Shown piece after piece: positions 47,555-59,176 of a DNA stretch of 62,884 bases. The translations under genes were made by a program, and so were the position numbers. Source of the DNA: Spongospora subterranea (taxonomy: Eukaryota; Endomyxa; Phytomyxea; Plasmodiophorida; Plasmodiophoridae). The notes under the pieces were generated by a model. It had not been told where the DNA came from and did no database searches. It saw only the letters and a program-made list of their open reading frames with translations. Within the stretch, counting starts at the first letter, position 1. The number at the start of each line of letters is the position of its first letter. The stretch covers positions 36,573 to 99,456 of the forward strand of contig OUQQ01000018.1 in the NCBI GenBank assembly GCA_900404475.1, given 5' to 3'.

Positions 47555-48110
47555 TCATGCTGAACGACGACCAGCGCGCGCGCTACCTATGAGAATCTTT
47601 TGACAATGCTCAACAACCGTGGGCACCCTGCAAAGGGCAGTTTTGCCGAGGTAGCCGACCAACGCGGGACAAACTGGAGAACGGTTAGCCGACTTTGACG
47701 CCGCGGAAACCAGTTCTTGATTGCCGGGAGCGTTGCCGCAGACGTTTTTCATCGCAAGAAGTATTGTGGTCGAAAGCAGAAACATGTCGATATTGTTTCG
47801 GCAGTAGCGGGCGTGCCTCTAAGAACGCGAGGGACCCTTAAAGGAATTGCTGGGGCGACAGATAATCCTCTTTCTACTTCAAATGTAAAAAGTGGAATCA
47901 TTCGTCGCCATACCAGTCCTTTGAAACCAAAGCTTACTGAGGCGAGTAAAATCGCACGTTTGCGATTTGCATTTCAAAGCTAGAACCAGATTCCGTAGCA
48001 ACGTCTCCGAAATTTCAGGAGATGTCTTATTTCTCATATGGGAAGAACAAACTGCAGAATGAAGACCGGCTTCCTGTGTCGCTGCTCTGTCATTTGAATN
48101 NNNNNNNNNN
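47555..48110 (+). pseudogene. Mariner-like transposase fragment, broken at an N gap
   Basis: Plus-strand frames read ILLTMLNNRGHPAKGSFAEVADQ, NWRTVSRL, then (47717-47983) a stretch ending IIRRHTSPLKPKLTEASKIARLRFAFQ. This last pattern (RRHTNxxKPxLTExNKxxRL) is the linker before the first catalytic Asp in plant/oomycete-type mariner transposases. The frame is interrupted and runs into an 11-base N gap (48100-48110), so the catalytic domain is not seen. Confidence 0.6.
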
Positions 48111-48118
48111 TGTAAAAA

Positions 48119-48375
48119 CAAATTGAATGTTGTTTTCCTTGCTGATTTTCTTCTGAGAAAGTAAAAGTTCTACAAAGCAGCGGTTTTTGTTAATGTGAAG
48201 GGGTGAGGATATCGGCCACTTATTTTGGAACAAAAAAAACCGTATCGACAAGTTTGTATTTACTCCCTCTGTCCAATAAGTGGTCGATATCCATTAACAT
48301 TAACAGAAATCGCTGCTTTGTAGAACTCTTACTTTCTCAGAAAAAAATCAGCAAGGAAGACAACATTCAATTTAC
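48119..48375. repeat. Hairpin element with Stowaway/mariner-like terminal motif
   Basis: The left arm (48119 to about 48230) is repeated as reverse complement in the right arm (about 48268-48375). At 48261-48274 the sequence TACTCCCTCTGTCC closely resembles the TA plus CTCCCTCCGTCC terminus of Stowaway MITEs and their mariner relatives. A mariner-like transposase fragment lies directly upstream. Confidence 0.7.
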
Positions 48376-49546
48376 TTTTTAATGATTAAATTGTCCTGCC
48401 AACATGTTGCTTTTGACGTTTAGAAGTGGCAACACGGATGAACAACAAGATGCATCTCGAAAAAACATTGAAACTGCGAACAGGGAGGACACAGAACCGG
48501 AAGACAAAAAACGTGAATGATCAGAATAGACAAAATCGTACCCGGTTTTGTCGTTGTCAGAACCTGTGATCCGGACTGCCCTTGATTTTAGTCCTTCGTT
48601 TGGTAATACTCAACACAATTGTCATGCTGTTGCCATTCATCGCAGGAACCGTTGAATATGAAAAGCATGATGACGCTATTGGAATTTGCGGTGTTCTGAT
48701 AATATTGGGATACCCGTTTGACAAGATGAGTAATTCTGGCAATGGATGCGGCTGGTGTTCATAGGAATTTCAGGAAGAATACTGATGGTTTAGTCTCATG
48801 CGGAATTGTGATGGTCAACGAGATCTGGATTGGAAAATATCTGGCGCTTCCGTCGTTATCAAAATAATGACCGATCGAATGATCGGTCATCAATTTTACT
48901 AACGGCTACCTACTCAATTTCGGCCGGATTATCATTATTGTTGCCAGGGATAGGTCAAATGGGCGAATGTGGCGAGGGTGATATGGTCTTTATGATATCG
49001 GGTATCGACACTTGTAATATCTCCTCATTCATGACAACTGCACTTTTGTTCCACCATCACTGAGAAGCAGAGGAGTTGGGCTGGAAATTCGACAAAAACT
49101 CATTGAAACCTGTCTAAAGACGCCACTGGTTTATCAATTTAATTTGTAAAAGCTCAACCATCTTTGCGGCATCTTCGGAACCTGTTTTTGCCATTATTTC
49201 CAGCTCCAGCGCCCATTGTCAATAAAAACTTAACCCCTTGTACCCTGAAATTGGTCAGATTAGCCCATATAGTTGAAAGGGGTCGACCACGAGTAGAATT
49301 GACCAACCACTCAATGGAAGTTGCCAAAGAGAGAGCAGTTTCCCCTTTATAGTTTTGGACGTTGATGAATATTGGGCACGCCCCAGATTGATGGATTTCC
49401 CTGTGAGATCAATCAGCGGTTTCAAAGCTTTAAATATACATTTGTTGTTAGTTGACCGGTAAACAGGAATCGATGACCCGCCCACTAGATGCGATTTTGC
49501 CGCCCGGATTATAAGGGCAATGATATCTATTGATCTGTGATATGAT
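48376..49546. other. No gene supported
   Basis: Short frames (48582-48764 plus with two hydrophobic stretches, 48830-49063 plus, 49485-49255 minus) carry no recognisable domain. The interval lies between a mariner-like remnant and the 3' end of the secreted ankyrin gene and may be decayed mobile DNA. Confidence 0.4.
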
Positions 49547-51256
49547 TCATTCGACGGTTTGCGAATTCAACTCGATTATATCAGAATACAGATGATGCAT
49601 TACTGCCAGGTGCAGTGCTGTATTCCCATATTTATCCTGAATTCTGGGATTGGCATGTTTTTCTAATAGCTCCATTACCACAAATTCCCTGACAAATCAG
49701 TGTTATTGAGGGCCAATCAGTTTCAAATACAATTAAGACCAACCAACGCGTTTTTATAGCACAATGGAGCAAAGTTGAGTCATCGTTGTACAGGTGGTTG
49801 AAATCAGTGTTCTCAATCATTGAGAAAAAGCTTGCGCTTGTCCTGTGAGCACCTCAATCAAAAGTTGACCTTTTGTCGGGATTTGGGCGATATACAGGGA
49901 CTGTGTTACGATGGTGTCGAATAATGTTAAATCATTATTATCCATTATTGTGGGATCGGCACCGTTTTTAAACAAAACTTGGGCGATATCATATCTGGAG
50001 ATAAGAGAGAAATTGTTAAAAGTGCTGATCAGACCCAGTCAGTAATTTGACCAACTGCTGAAACTTCACTGCTGTTGAGAGAGCAGTGAGACCCGCATCA
50101 TTCCTGAGATTCATTAAATCGATCGCCCCGCAGATTATTGCAGGTACGAGATCCGATCTGTGGATAAAAAATTAGCGAGTTGAATATGATTGACCTAAAT
50201 GTGCACAATATACGGGACATCTTTTTTCAATTGTTTGATCAAAGACGCCCACAAGCGTGATGTCATCTGGTGTTGGCGCATAAGCTGTATTCCACGTGGC
50301 CTCGCCGCTTTAATGAGATCAATGATGATCTCGGCAGTCCTGTGACATTTCGATGAGATATTTTGACTTCTGAACAATTCAAACAGTATACCCGCCAAAC
50401 TCTGCTGCGACGTGCAGTGCTGTATTACCAACAACGTCAGTAATCATGGGATTGGCTCCTGCATTCAGCAACGTCTTGGCCACCACAATCCTAAAAACAG
50501 TATCAATTAGCGACAGCAGAGCTGCCACACTTTATACGACCAACTTCTTGCATATAACTGCCGCATGGAGTGCAGTTTGACCTTTGTTATTGGTACGGTC
50601 AAGCTCTCGTTGTTTTAACTCTTCATCCTCTCTTTCGATGGCGTCGCGGTCCATTCTGTCGATGATCTTCTTTACGGCGTTATCTCTAAAAAAAATGTCA
50701 GATAATTGGTGATCACATGAAATGTGGCATATATTACAGGTTACGACTAGAGGCGACGTGCAATGGAGTATTCCCTTTTTTATCGGCTACATATACATCG
50801 GCCCCCATCTCAAATAGAATAATGGCCACATCCTCCCTGTTGATCTTTCAGGGAATAACAGACCATTGTCAACTCAAAACTACCGTCGATAGATAAGTGC
50901 TATGGTGTGCATCGGCATTGCCAGGTACTGTGATATTTGATCAGTGAGATATAGTATTAGACATAGTCTCATCATCCAACCTTTCCGACCCAATTTTTCT
51001 GGACTTCATCGTGATGTTCGATATCATAGAGACAATTAATGCACTGGTGTCCAATCTGTCGGGCCAAATCCACAGCTGTCGGATATCTAAATATTGTAAT
51101 TTATCATATTCAAAATATTCCAACACGAATACACTATAGCGACCCCTTTTTCAATGCCTCAAGTAAGTCTTTATAACCCGGTCCGGAGGAGGATGAGGCA
51201 CCAAAACTCAATCCCGCCAGTATTATAACGACCCCCGAAAACACGAATCTCCACAT
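49547..51256 (-). CDS. Secreted ankyrin-repeat protein
   Basis: Begins MWRFVFSGVVIILAGLSFG, a classical signal peptide, then GASSSSGPGYKDLLEALKKG. About nine to ten exons, split by introns of around 50 nt, follow. Each carries roughly one ankyrin repeat: YPTAVDLARQIG, INREDVAIILFEMGADVYVADKKGNTPLHVA, a charged repeat ending NNKGQTALHAAV, IVVAKTLLNAGANPMITDVVGNTALHVAAEFGG, LRNDAGLTALSTAV, YDIAQVLFKNGADPTIMDN, DSTLLHCAIKTR and VVMELLEKHANPRIQDKYGNTALHLAV, ending with TGA 49547-49549. The first junction was placed where LKKG joins YPTA across GG|A. Ankyrin proteins with export signals are uncommon in eukaryotes and are candidates for effectors or organelle-lumen proteins. It stands alone among transposon remnants. 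Confidence 0.8.
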
Positions 51257-51410
51257 CGACAAGGATTATGAAATGATGAGGGGTGATGACACGCAGTCCG
51301 AATATAAATCGCAGCCGAAATTGGAGGCGACTAGTGTCGCGGTATCGCCAGACGGGTCACTGCGTGAGTACCGTGATGGCCAATGGGGTGTCCAGTAACA
51401 TTCTGCGCAA

Positions 51411-51486
51411 GACCGAAATTTTTGCCGTACGCACATTCTGTCTGCTGAGTCTCTCGCACGGGGTGCGTACGGCCAAAATTTCGGTC
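51411..51486. repeat. Hairpin with 24-nt arms
   Basis: GACCGAAATTTTTGCCGTAC plus GCAC (51411-51434) is matched by its reverse complement at 51463-51486 with one mismatch, around a 28-base loop. It lies about 150 bases upstream of the secreted ankyrin gene's start and could be a small transposon tip pair or a regulatory hairpin. Confidence 0.7.
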
Positions 51487-51539
51487 CGAGATGCTGATTC
51501 TGAAGAATTACGCTGGAGGTCTTTCTGCCTACTGTAGAT

Positions 51540-52360
51540 GATATCGTGGTTTTCGATCACGATGTTCTCTCATTGTTCAAACTTTAATTTGGAGATCACA
51601 TTGGACCAATTTAGGTCAAAAGGGGCCTCGGTTCTTTCATTGGATCGGCCAGCCGAGGGGACGGCGATGCTCAAACGTGGCTTTCGACCGCACTGTGTAT
51701 CTGGAGGGTTTTGAGCAATCTATTAGAAACCGCACAATGCAGTGTGCCGATTCCGCAGCCTAAACTGTGTTGGCTTCTCAGGATTACGAGCCTGGACTCG
51801 GGTTCCCAACACACACACAGATCGGTGAATATAAATAACTGAAAACTCAGGACAACAGACGGGTCTGGTCCGTCTCATTCCCCTCCTTTCATGTGGAGAA
51901 ACTCCAAAATGTCTTGAAATTTTCGGTCGTCTTTCTAAAGAAGAGTCTTAATTAACATGAGTCGGACTTCCAACAAATGATCGAATGGCTCCCAGGTATC
52001 AAATTCCTGGGTGAAACCAAACCACCTAATCAATAAAAACCCATGGCGAAAAATTTTGTTTTACTTTAAATTAAAACTGTATTTTAGGTCCGTCTTTCTC
52101 CCGACGAACATTCATGATCTCTTGAACTTCGAAGCCCGTGTTATCATGCGCTATTTGAGCTAATAGGTCGGTAGTTACCTTCAAAGACGAATCTGCATAG
52201 ACTTGAGGCGTTGCCAATGCACATCAGAGTCTGGTAACTAGATCTTCCACTTGAAAAACAAAGTCGGACGCTGCTCCTTTGATAAACGTGCAGGCCCATG
52301 CCATTTGAAGTTTATCTTGCCAGCCCACTGACGTTGTGGCCTAGCGTAAAGCACAAAATC
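51540..52360. other. Possible LTR-like segment
   Basis: About 51760-51960 has LTR-like traits: TGTTGG at the left, a TATAAATAA box near 51828 and pyrimidine-rich sequence after it (CTCATTCCCCTCCTTTC). No matching partner LTR was identified, so this remains a weak suggestion. The remainder has no recognisable content. Confidence 0.3.
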
Positions 52361-52362
52361 AC

Positions 52363-52728
52363 CTAGAACAGAATTGGCCTGCTGATGTCGGTTATGTCGC
52401 CGTCGTTTTTCTTCTCGACAGGGGAGACTTCACGATGCATATCGGCAAAACTGTTTCTCAGCTTAACAACATGAGCATTTAAATCTTCCGTTAATAGTTG
52501 AACGTGTGTAACTTTCGACCTGTTGGGGGACCAGATTGCGACTAACGGAGACGATGGCTCTCTGCCCGAAAACAACGTTATTGGAGCAAAACCAGATGAG
52601 GGTGAGGCCGAGTTATTCACAAAGGAACGAACCAGACATCTGGGTGCGTTCAGTTCCAATCCGCATTTGCTCTCTATCGAGCAAACCGCGTGTTCCTCCA
52701 GGCTTTGTAGCACCGTGTTATTCGGCAT
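52363..52728 (-). pseudogene. Gypsy-type integrase C-terminal fragment
   Basis: A 121-codon minus-strand frame contains FAPITLFSGREPSSPLVAIW followed by a helical stretch (LTEDLNAHVVKLRNSFADMHREV). This matches the end of Ty3/Gypsy integrases, where the polyprotein reads xxPITxFTGxxPxxPL and then a coiled chromodomain-proximal segment. No upstream core integrase or reverse transcriptase is present. It is a truncated retrotransposon remnant. Confidence 0.6.
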
Positions 52729-52865
52729 TCTGGGTCAAGGCCTGGTCCGTCGCGCAACTCGTCTTTTATCATCGTTATATCGTCACCTCATCGAGGTTTC
52801 TTGAAATCCTAACAGATTGACTGTTAAGGTCCATATAAGCTTCTACAGCGTTCGGACTGTAGATT

Positions 52866-53801
52866 TGGAGCTTCGTCGGTCTATCATGAATTTACCACAA
52901 TTTGACGAATATGTCACGTTAAAAGAACTTCACAAGTACTTGGAATCAACGCGATGACGAGTGTGGGAAACTGTTCTTCTGACCCGGTGTCTAAAGTTTA
53001 TGACTTTCGTGGAGTCTTTTGACCGACCGGCAAGTCGGCTTAGCGATTCAATGCGTTGTGATGTTCTGCTACAATCATTGACGGGTACGGCTCTGATGCG
53101 AGCTTGGCAAACTGGTGAGACTTCGGGCTCCAGTCTCATTGGTCTGGTGCGCCGGTGGTATCAAACGATCCATCAATCGTCAAACCTGTGTCAGTGGAAC
53201 TACGTGCCCAACTTGATCGAGCGGTCCCTGCATTGCAGGAAGTACTATCCGATTATGTGGAGCGTTTTCGTAAATTATGGCGTTGGACTTGTACTATGCC
53301 GAATTCGTGTGGATATTACGAGGATTATGTTGTAAGTTCGTTCGTTAATTCGCTTTCTGAATACGATGAACAGCTTTTTTTTTGACGCCATAATTTACGA
53401 AAACGCTCCACATAATCGGATAGTACTTCCTGCAATGCAGGGACCGCTCGATCAAGTTGGGCACGTAGTTCCACTGACACAGGTTTGACGATTGATGGAT
53501 CGTTTGATACCACCGGCGCACCAGACCAATGAGACTGGAGCCCGAAGTCTCACCAGTTTGCCAAGCTCGCTTCAGAGCCGTACCCGTCAATGATTGTAGC
53601 AGAACATCACAACGCATTGAATCGCTAAGCCGACTTGCCGGTCGGTCAAAAGACTCCACGAAAGTCATAAACTTTAGACACCGGGTCAGAAGAACAGTTT
53701 CCCACACTCGTCATCGCGTTGATTCCAAGTACTTGTGAAGTTCTTTTAACGCGACATATTCGTCAAATTGTGGTAAATTCATGATAGACCGACGAAGCTC
53801 C
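52866..53801. repeat. Large inverted duplication with 418-bp arms
   Basis: Arms at about 52866-53283 and 53385-53801 are almost identical reverse complements around a 100-base loop. Each arm encodes gag-like sequence. One frame reads VELRAQLDRAVPALQEVLSDYVERFRKLWR, and in the left arm it continues through the loop into YEDYVVSSFVNSLSEYDEQLFF, typical of a retrotransposon gag helical region. The inverted arm has lost this continuation. Confidence 0.85.
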
Positions 53802-55956
53802 AATCTTGACTGATTATCGCTTGCGTCGATGCCTTGTCAGCCGGAGTGGAAGGTTGGCTGACTGGATGAGGAAGCGGGGGAAGATAATGGGGATCGGATT
53901 TAATCGGCGGATGGTAATCTGATTCGATCGGCGTCCTAAACCTCACGCCTCAAAGCGCTGAGCTGTTGTGCAAACTCCAGACGCTCTTGGGCCAATTCAC
54001 GGTCGCGCCGTTCTTGCGATTCCAGCAACAATCGCAGTATGGCGGTATTTGCATCCTCTATCGAAGGAGACGAACTGTCATCAGGGCGGGAGAAAGACCG
54101 AGTTCGACGCGGGGAGGGGGAAGGGGTCGACGTACAACCGTGATAACGAAGAGTGGATCGTTCGAAATTAGATGAGGGAGATGTAGAAGAAGGAAAAGAT
54201 TGTAAATCTTGCAAGAATGAAGATGTAGAGATTGAAGATTAGAGGATGAGACTGAAGAGATTGATGATAGAAAGAATGTGAGAATGGAGAGATTGATAGA
54301 AAAGAAATGAAAATGAAGAAGAAATGAGAAAAGAAAGAGCAAGGTTGAAGAACGCAAGCGAACAACTGTTCGGACTGTAGAAGCTTCTGTGGACCTTAAC
54401 AGTTAATGCCCCGGCTCAAGGCCTGTCGTCACCTCATCGAGGTTCTTTGAAATCCTGACAGAGGGAATGTTAAGGTCCACACGTTGTCACTCTTGACGAC
54501 GAAATTATAAGGTACCCGAGCGAAGGATAACCATGTGGCTTCCAGGAAGGCTGACAGGGAGGGCCAGTCAGCGGATGTACTCTGCGACGCCTTCTTTCGA
54601 TTGCCAATCTGCATCAGATTTCGAAGACGTCAGAAAGGGCAGTCCGAAAATGTGGTGAAATTGCTGCAGATATTGCAAAACTCTAGAAAAATAATAGCTC
54701 TTCTAATATGGTTATGGTGGGAGATCGAGGTACGGAAGGCTGAAGTTTCTTGAGAAACTCACTCAGTCAGGGATGGGAGGCATCTTCATGTTGCCTGAAC
54801 GTTTGAACAACGCTCATCCGTTTGTCGCGCAATCAAGGGCAGGACATGTTCGTGACAATGTTTATTCAGACCATGGTGAATCGGGCACTGGAGGTTCGAC
54901 CGCAGAAAATGCATCAGATATAGATCAGTGTGAATCAAAACCTTCACCTACAGTACCGAGACTGCGAATGCCAGCAAATTTACGATTGATTTGCGGTCTT
55001 GCTGTATTTTCAGCCAAGAAAACCAGTTCGACGAAGTTCTGCTCCTTCCAACAGGGCAAGAATGGTGGCAACTGCTATTCGCCAGTATTGGGATAAGCAC
55101 CACAGTTAATTCATCCGGTTGGCATATTGTCTGCCTGAATCAGTAAGCGCACTCAAGCCTGGATTGCACTACCGTCGCAGACTGTTGCATGCCAAAATAG
55201 TCTGTTCGCCCTGCCCCATCTTGGCGGACGAACAAGTTTTGAATACAAACTCTGTCCCGTTCGCCTGTGCGTTTTGAGCATTGACTCAGCCGGAAGAAAG
55301 GATAGCTGTTTCAGTATTTCGCACAAACAAAGCGTCTTAGAGCATCGTCAAGTGTCCAGCAGTAATGTTGATTTGAATGCTGCTGAGTCAGCAATACCGG
55401 TATCAAACAACGAATATGAACCATCGTCGACTGAGACGCCGTTCTAGCTAAATCAAACACATTCGCTATGAGACGCTCCAAAAACAAACGCTTTCGACTC
55501 ACTTTCGCTAAGAGACGAATGCGACACTATAATGTCACATTCAGCGTTTTGATAGGCGACATCTTCCGAGTAATAATCATGAAATCTGTATATAAGTTGT
55601 ACTTGAAGAGATACTCAGACTGGTAAGTCAATTTTTTCGACAAACGTCTGGTTTGTGTTTTCGCCAAACTTTTATCAATGCGACATAGTGTCGCAAAAAA
55701 AAGGACCGTTGAGATATTTACAATCGTCGCCCATGGCATCTTTCGTATCTTGAACTTTTCACGCACAGGGCATGCATCGTTTGGGGAATGAAGTTGTAGC
55801 CGCTGAATCTCGCAAGACTCAAAGTTCTGCCAAAGGCCATAGCCCAAAGAAGAAGGTTTCTCTTAGACTTGAACTTGCCAAATGAATATTAGAAGCAATA
55901 TCAGCGGGGCCATGTTTGGCAGGAACCATGAGAGACTACGAGTGTGACCGTCAGCC
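53802..55956. other. Retrotransposon-derived and low-complexity region
   Basis: A minus-strand 92-codon frame (54214-53936) with a charged coiled coil (AILRLLLESQERRDRELAQERLEFAQQL) looks like a gag N-terminus. 54176-54356 is a purine-rich (GAA/GAT) low-complexity tract. A segment shared by 52787-52860 and 54363-54480 (TGTTAAGGTCCA, CACCTCATCGAGGTT) may be LTR fragments. Beyond 54500 several frames of 60-107 codons have no motif. Confidence 0.5.
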
Positions 55957-56046
55957 ATGGCATGCGTGATCACGTACGGTCATCCATGCGTCCGTTGTCC
56001 TGTGGCGACATCTGTGTTACGACTAGCGCCATCCTGTGCAGTGGTG

Positions 56047-57686
56047 ATGGCACCTTCTCAACTAGTGTCGGCACTGGAGTCTCGCATAACCGCATTGGAA
56101 CAGACAATCCATATGTTACGATTGAAACATCAGCGCGACCGTGCATGTGCAGAAGACAGACACTCAGCTGATCAGGAGAGACTGGATCAAGCTCACTCTC
56201 ATATCGACACTTTACAGGATGAGGTTCGGCGCATATCGTTAGAGGTTAGGCCGGAACAATCCTTGGCCTTAGAGGCCGAGTCGGACAGGCTCAAAGATGA
56301 GCTGCGAGCAATGAGAGAGGCGCAGGATCAAGGCCAGGCAAGGATCGAGTTCCTGCAGAATGCGGCAGACGANCTGGAGTCTCGCATAACCGCATTGGAA
56401 CAGACAATCCATATGTTACGATTGAAACATCAGCGCGACCGTGCATGTGCAGAAGACAGACACTCAGCTGATCAGGAGAGACTGGATCAAGCTCATTCTC
56501 ATATCGACACTTTACAGAATGAGGTTCGGCGCATATCGTTAGAGGTTAGGCCGGAACAATCCTTGGCCTTAGAGGCCGAGTCGGACAGGCTCAAAGATGA
56601 GCTGCGAGCAATGAGAGAGGCGCAGGATCAAGGCCAGGCAAGGATCGAGTTCCTGCAGAATGCGGCAGACGAATGGGCGAAGACGACGTCGGATGCTGAA
56701 AGACTTAGCGCTGGCATCCGCAAAGAAATGGAGCGCATGCAGGCAGAGCACGAGTCGATTGTTCACAGGCAGAGAAGCGAATTCAGTGCTATGGAGGAGC
56801 ACATGCATCAACAGCTTCAGCTGATGTCGGACAGAGTATAAAATATTTATCAGGATTTATCACGTTTTGCGTGACACTTGGTAAATGTTGACGTATCGTT
56901 TGATTGTAGGTGAACTCATCAGAAGAGACATTATCCGTTATGCGTAAAAGGCTTGCTGAAGCGGAAGATTATGCCGCTCGAGTCGATGTTGAACTGGGTC
57001 ACGTGCAGGGCCGACTTCGAGCAACTGAACAAGCGAACCAATATTATCTCAGCATAGCGTCATCCAGACCGAATGAAAATCAACAATGTCGCCTGCAACG
57101 TCATGACGACTCTGCTGTATACGATCTTAATCATTCGGACAATATGCGTAAACAGCCGCTACGATCGGCAGATGCTCTTCACTCTTATGATCAACCCAAT
57201 CAGAGTCTTCTATTGCCGGAACATTCTCAAAATGCCACTTTTTCTGATTTCAACCGTGATCGCCAACCACCGCGAAACGGGCACGGCAAAACGGATCCAG
57301 TAAAAGCAGGGCAGACATCATCCCAATGCGAATATGTTGGTATGGACGATGCCATCAATCCCTGGCAGATCGCATCAAGGAATTCCTATTGGAAAAATGA
57401 CAGCTTTGATAATCCTTCGGTAAGTGCTGCACAGACACGACTATCAGAATGCGGTATGGAGCATATGGCACTTGAATCAGAACTCATGCGCTTGCCTACC
57501 CACAGCGGAAAGACAGTGCAGCAAAGAAAACGGAAGGTCTGGATTGAACATCGGTTAGCTGAGTTGAGGTATAGTGTTCAAGGTTTGTTATTGTCCATTA
57601 CTGAATACTTAACACTTTTATATTTCAGCACTGAAATGTCCGAGCAAAAGACGTATCTTCGACGAATGAACTCGTTGATCGTTTAG
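56047..57686 (+). CDS. Coiled-coil protein
   Basis: Three exons (56047-56835, 56910-57568, 57629-57686) join in frame. The first is nearly all heptad repeat (LESRITALEQTIHMLRLKHQ, ESDRLKDELRAM). The second continues the coil (RLAEAEDYAARVDVELGHVQGRL), then becomes polar and disordered, and ends in a basic helical segment (LMRLPTHSGKTVQQRKRKVWIEHRLAELRS). A two-part coil with such a basic tail is typical of centrosomal, ciliary and cytoskeletal scaffolds, but I cannot name the family. A 299-bp stretch of exon 1 is present twice around a single N. If that is an assembly artefact, the real protein is 100 residues shorter (about 402 instead of 502). Frame is kept either way. Start at 56047 chosen as the first ATG next to the coil. 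Confidence 0.65.
56074..56672. repeat. Direct repeat of 299 bp around a single N
   Basis: 56074-56372 and 56374-56672 are the same 299 bases with two or three substitutions, separated by N at 56373. Equal length and the boundary at the N mark an unmerged contig overlap within the coiled-coil gene. Confidence 0.85.
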
Positions 57687-57965
57687 GTCACTCTATAATA
57701 TATATCAAGCACGATTCGACTAGACTGCCAAACTCATGGGACTAGTTCAAAGTCGCATTTTTATTAAATTCTTCGGTCAGGATAGGGTTGTCTGTTCGAT
57801 ATGGAAACCCTCGACAATGATCAATGATTAATCCGCTTTGACAGATAAGTCAAGCCCTGATGGCCCATCCTGCTTCATCAGGCAATTTTCAAATCACTTG
57901 AACCTTATTAGCTGAATTTTTTAACATAGCACTCAGTAGTGGTTTTGTAAGCCTCTTCCTAACTG

Positions 57966-59176
57966 ATGGGATTGACGGCGTCAACGACCTCTGTTGCTGG
58001 ACAATCTATGACCAGCGAGAATGTTCATGTGAAATCGGCATGCACGGGGGAAGCTGGCGCAGAGGCAACGGTTCCAGAGGAAGAATTACAGATTGTCAGG
58101 GATGCCTTGTTTCCACATGATCTACGTGTACAGCGAACGTTAGGCGCTGGATCGTTTGGCAGCGTTCACGCTGCATACTGTGACCAAACACAGAACGACG
58201 TTGCTGTCAAAGTGATCGATTTCTCCCCAGATGATCTTGAAGAAGATCGACGTGCGTTTCGACTAGAAGTATCGGCAATGAAAGCATTAGGCGACAGCGA
58301 TTTTATAGTGAGCCACGAGAGGAGCTGGATGAACGCAGATAAAAGCGGCGGGTACATCGTGATGGAGCTAGTAGATGGACAAGACCTTGAGGAGTATTTG
58401 GACCAGTACGGGCATCGAATAGGGCAGACTGACGCCAAGCGCATCGGATTACGAATTGCCAAAGCGGTCAGTGATTCAATTTTGTATCCTCATTGCGCAG
58501 ACGAGCTGATCGTTGCTTCCGTGTTTAGCTACGAGACATGCACCGAGCAGGATGGGTTCATCGTGACGTCAAATGCGGAAACGTTCTGATGTTTACAGAA
58601 TCGTTATCGGATGATAACGGCGATATTTTTTCGGCGGTGAAACTGGCTGATTTAGGTCTGGTAGCAACAGTGGGCAGCAAAGTAGAACAGGTTGCCGGGA
58701 CGCTAGATTTCATGCCGAACAATTTGGTATCGTCATGGGAGCATGAGACCAAACCACCTCCACCGAGACCTAGCGATGATATGTTCGCGTTCGCTTGTGT
58801 AATGATGGAGGTCATGGGGGCGGGTTATGTTCTCGATCATTGGAACAAGACGCGTCGTCGCCGCATTAAAGACGGCAAGTCGGTGGAAAGATTGCGGTTT
58901 CCCGAAGACATCGCCGAAAAATTTCATATTCGGCTCATTGATGCGTTGGAAGCGTGCTGGGACGATGACCGGCGCAAGCGACCCACGGCTGTAGAGATGG
59001 TGTCACTATTAGAGGAGCTTATAGAGCAGCAGAGTGATACCAAGAGTCAAGCATCGATATTGACAGATGCCGATGACGACAACGAGGAAGATGACTCAAC
59101 CAGTATCGATATTGCTGACCAAAATGAAGCTGGTTGCATTGCAGAACGGTTAAAAAAGCGTCGCCGGCATGATTAG
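57966..59176 (+). CDS. Atypical Ser/Thr protein kinase
   Basis: Two exons (57966-58466, 58529-59176) give 382 residues. Kinase elements: the glycine loop GAGSFGSV, VAVK lysine, the helix C glutamate probably in RLEVSAM, IVMELVDG hinge, and HRDVKCGNV catalytic loop completed across the intron (KAL|RDMHRAGW). The metal-binding DFG is DLG, as in some active kinases. The activation segment reads AGTLDFMPNN in place of the usual APE, so the APE-Arg bridge is altered. A tryptophan/arginine-rich lower lobe (DRRKRPTAVEM) follows. The N-terminus MGLTAST fits an N-myristoylation consensus (Gly2, Ser6), suggesting membrane attachment. The C-terminal tail is strongly acidic then basic (KKRRRHD). No clear subfamily. 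TAG at 59174-59176. Confidence 0.85.

Noticed and set aside
52961..53707. Frames starting MWETVLLTRCLKF on both strands as genes
   Set aside because: They are mirror copies caused by the inverted duplication, and a different frame gives the gag-like sequence.
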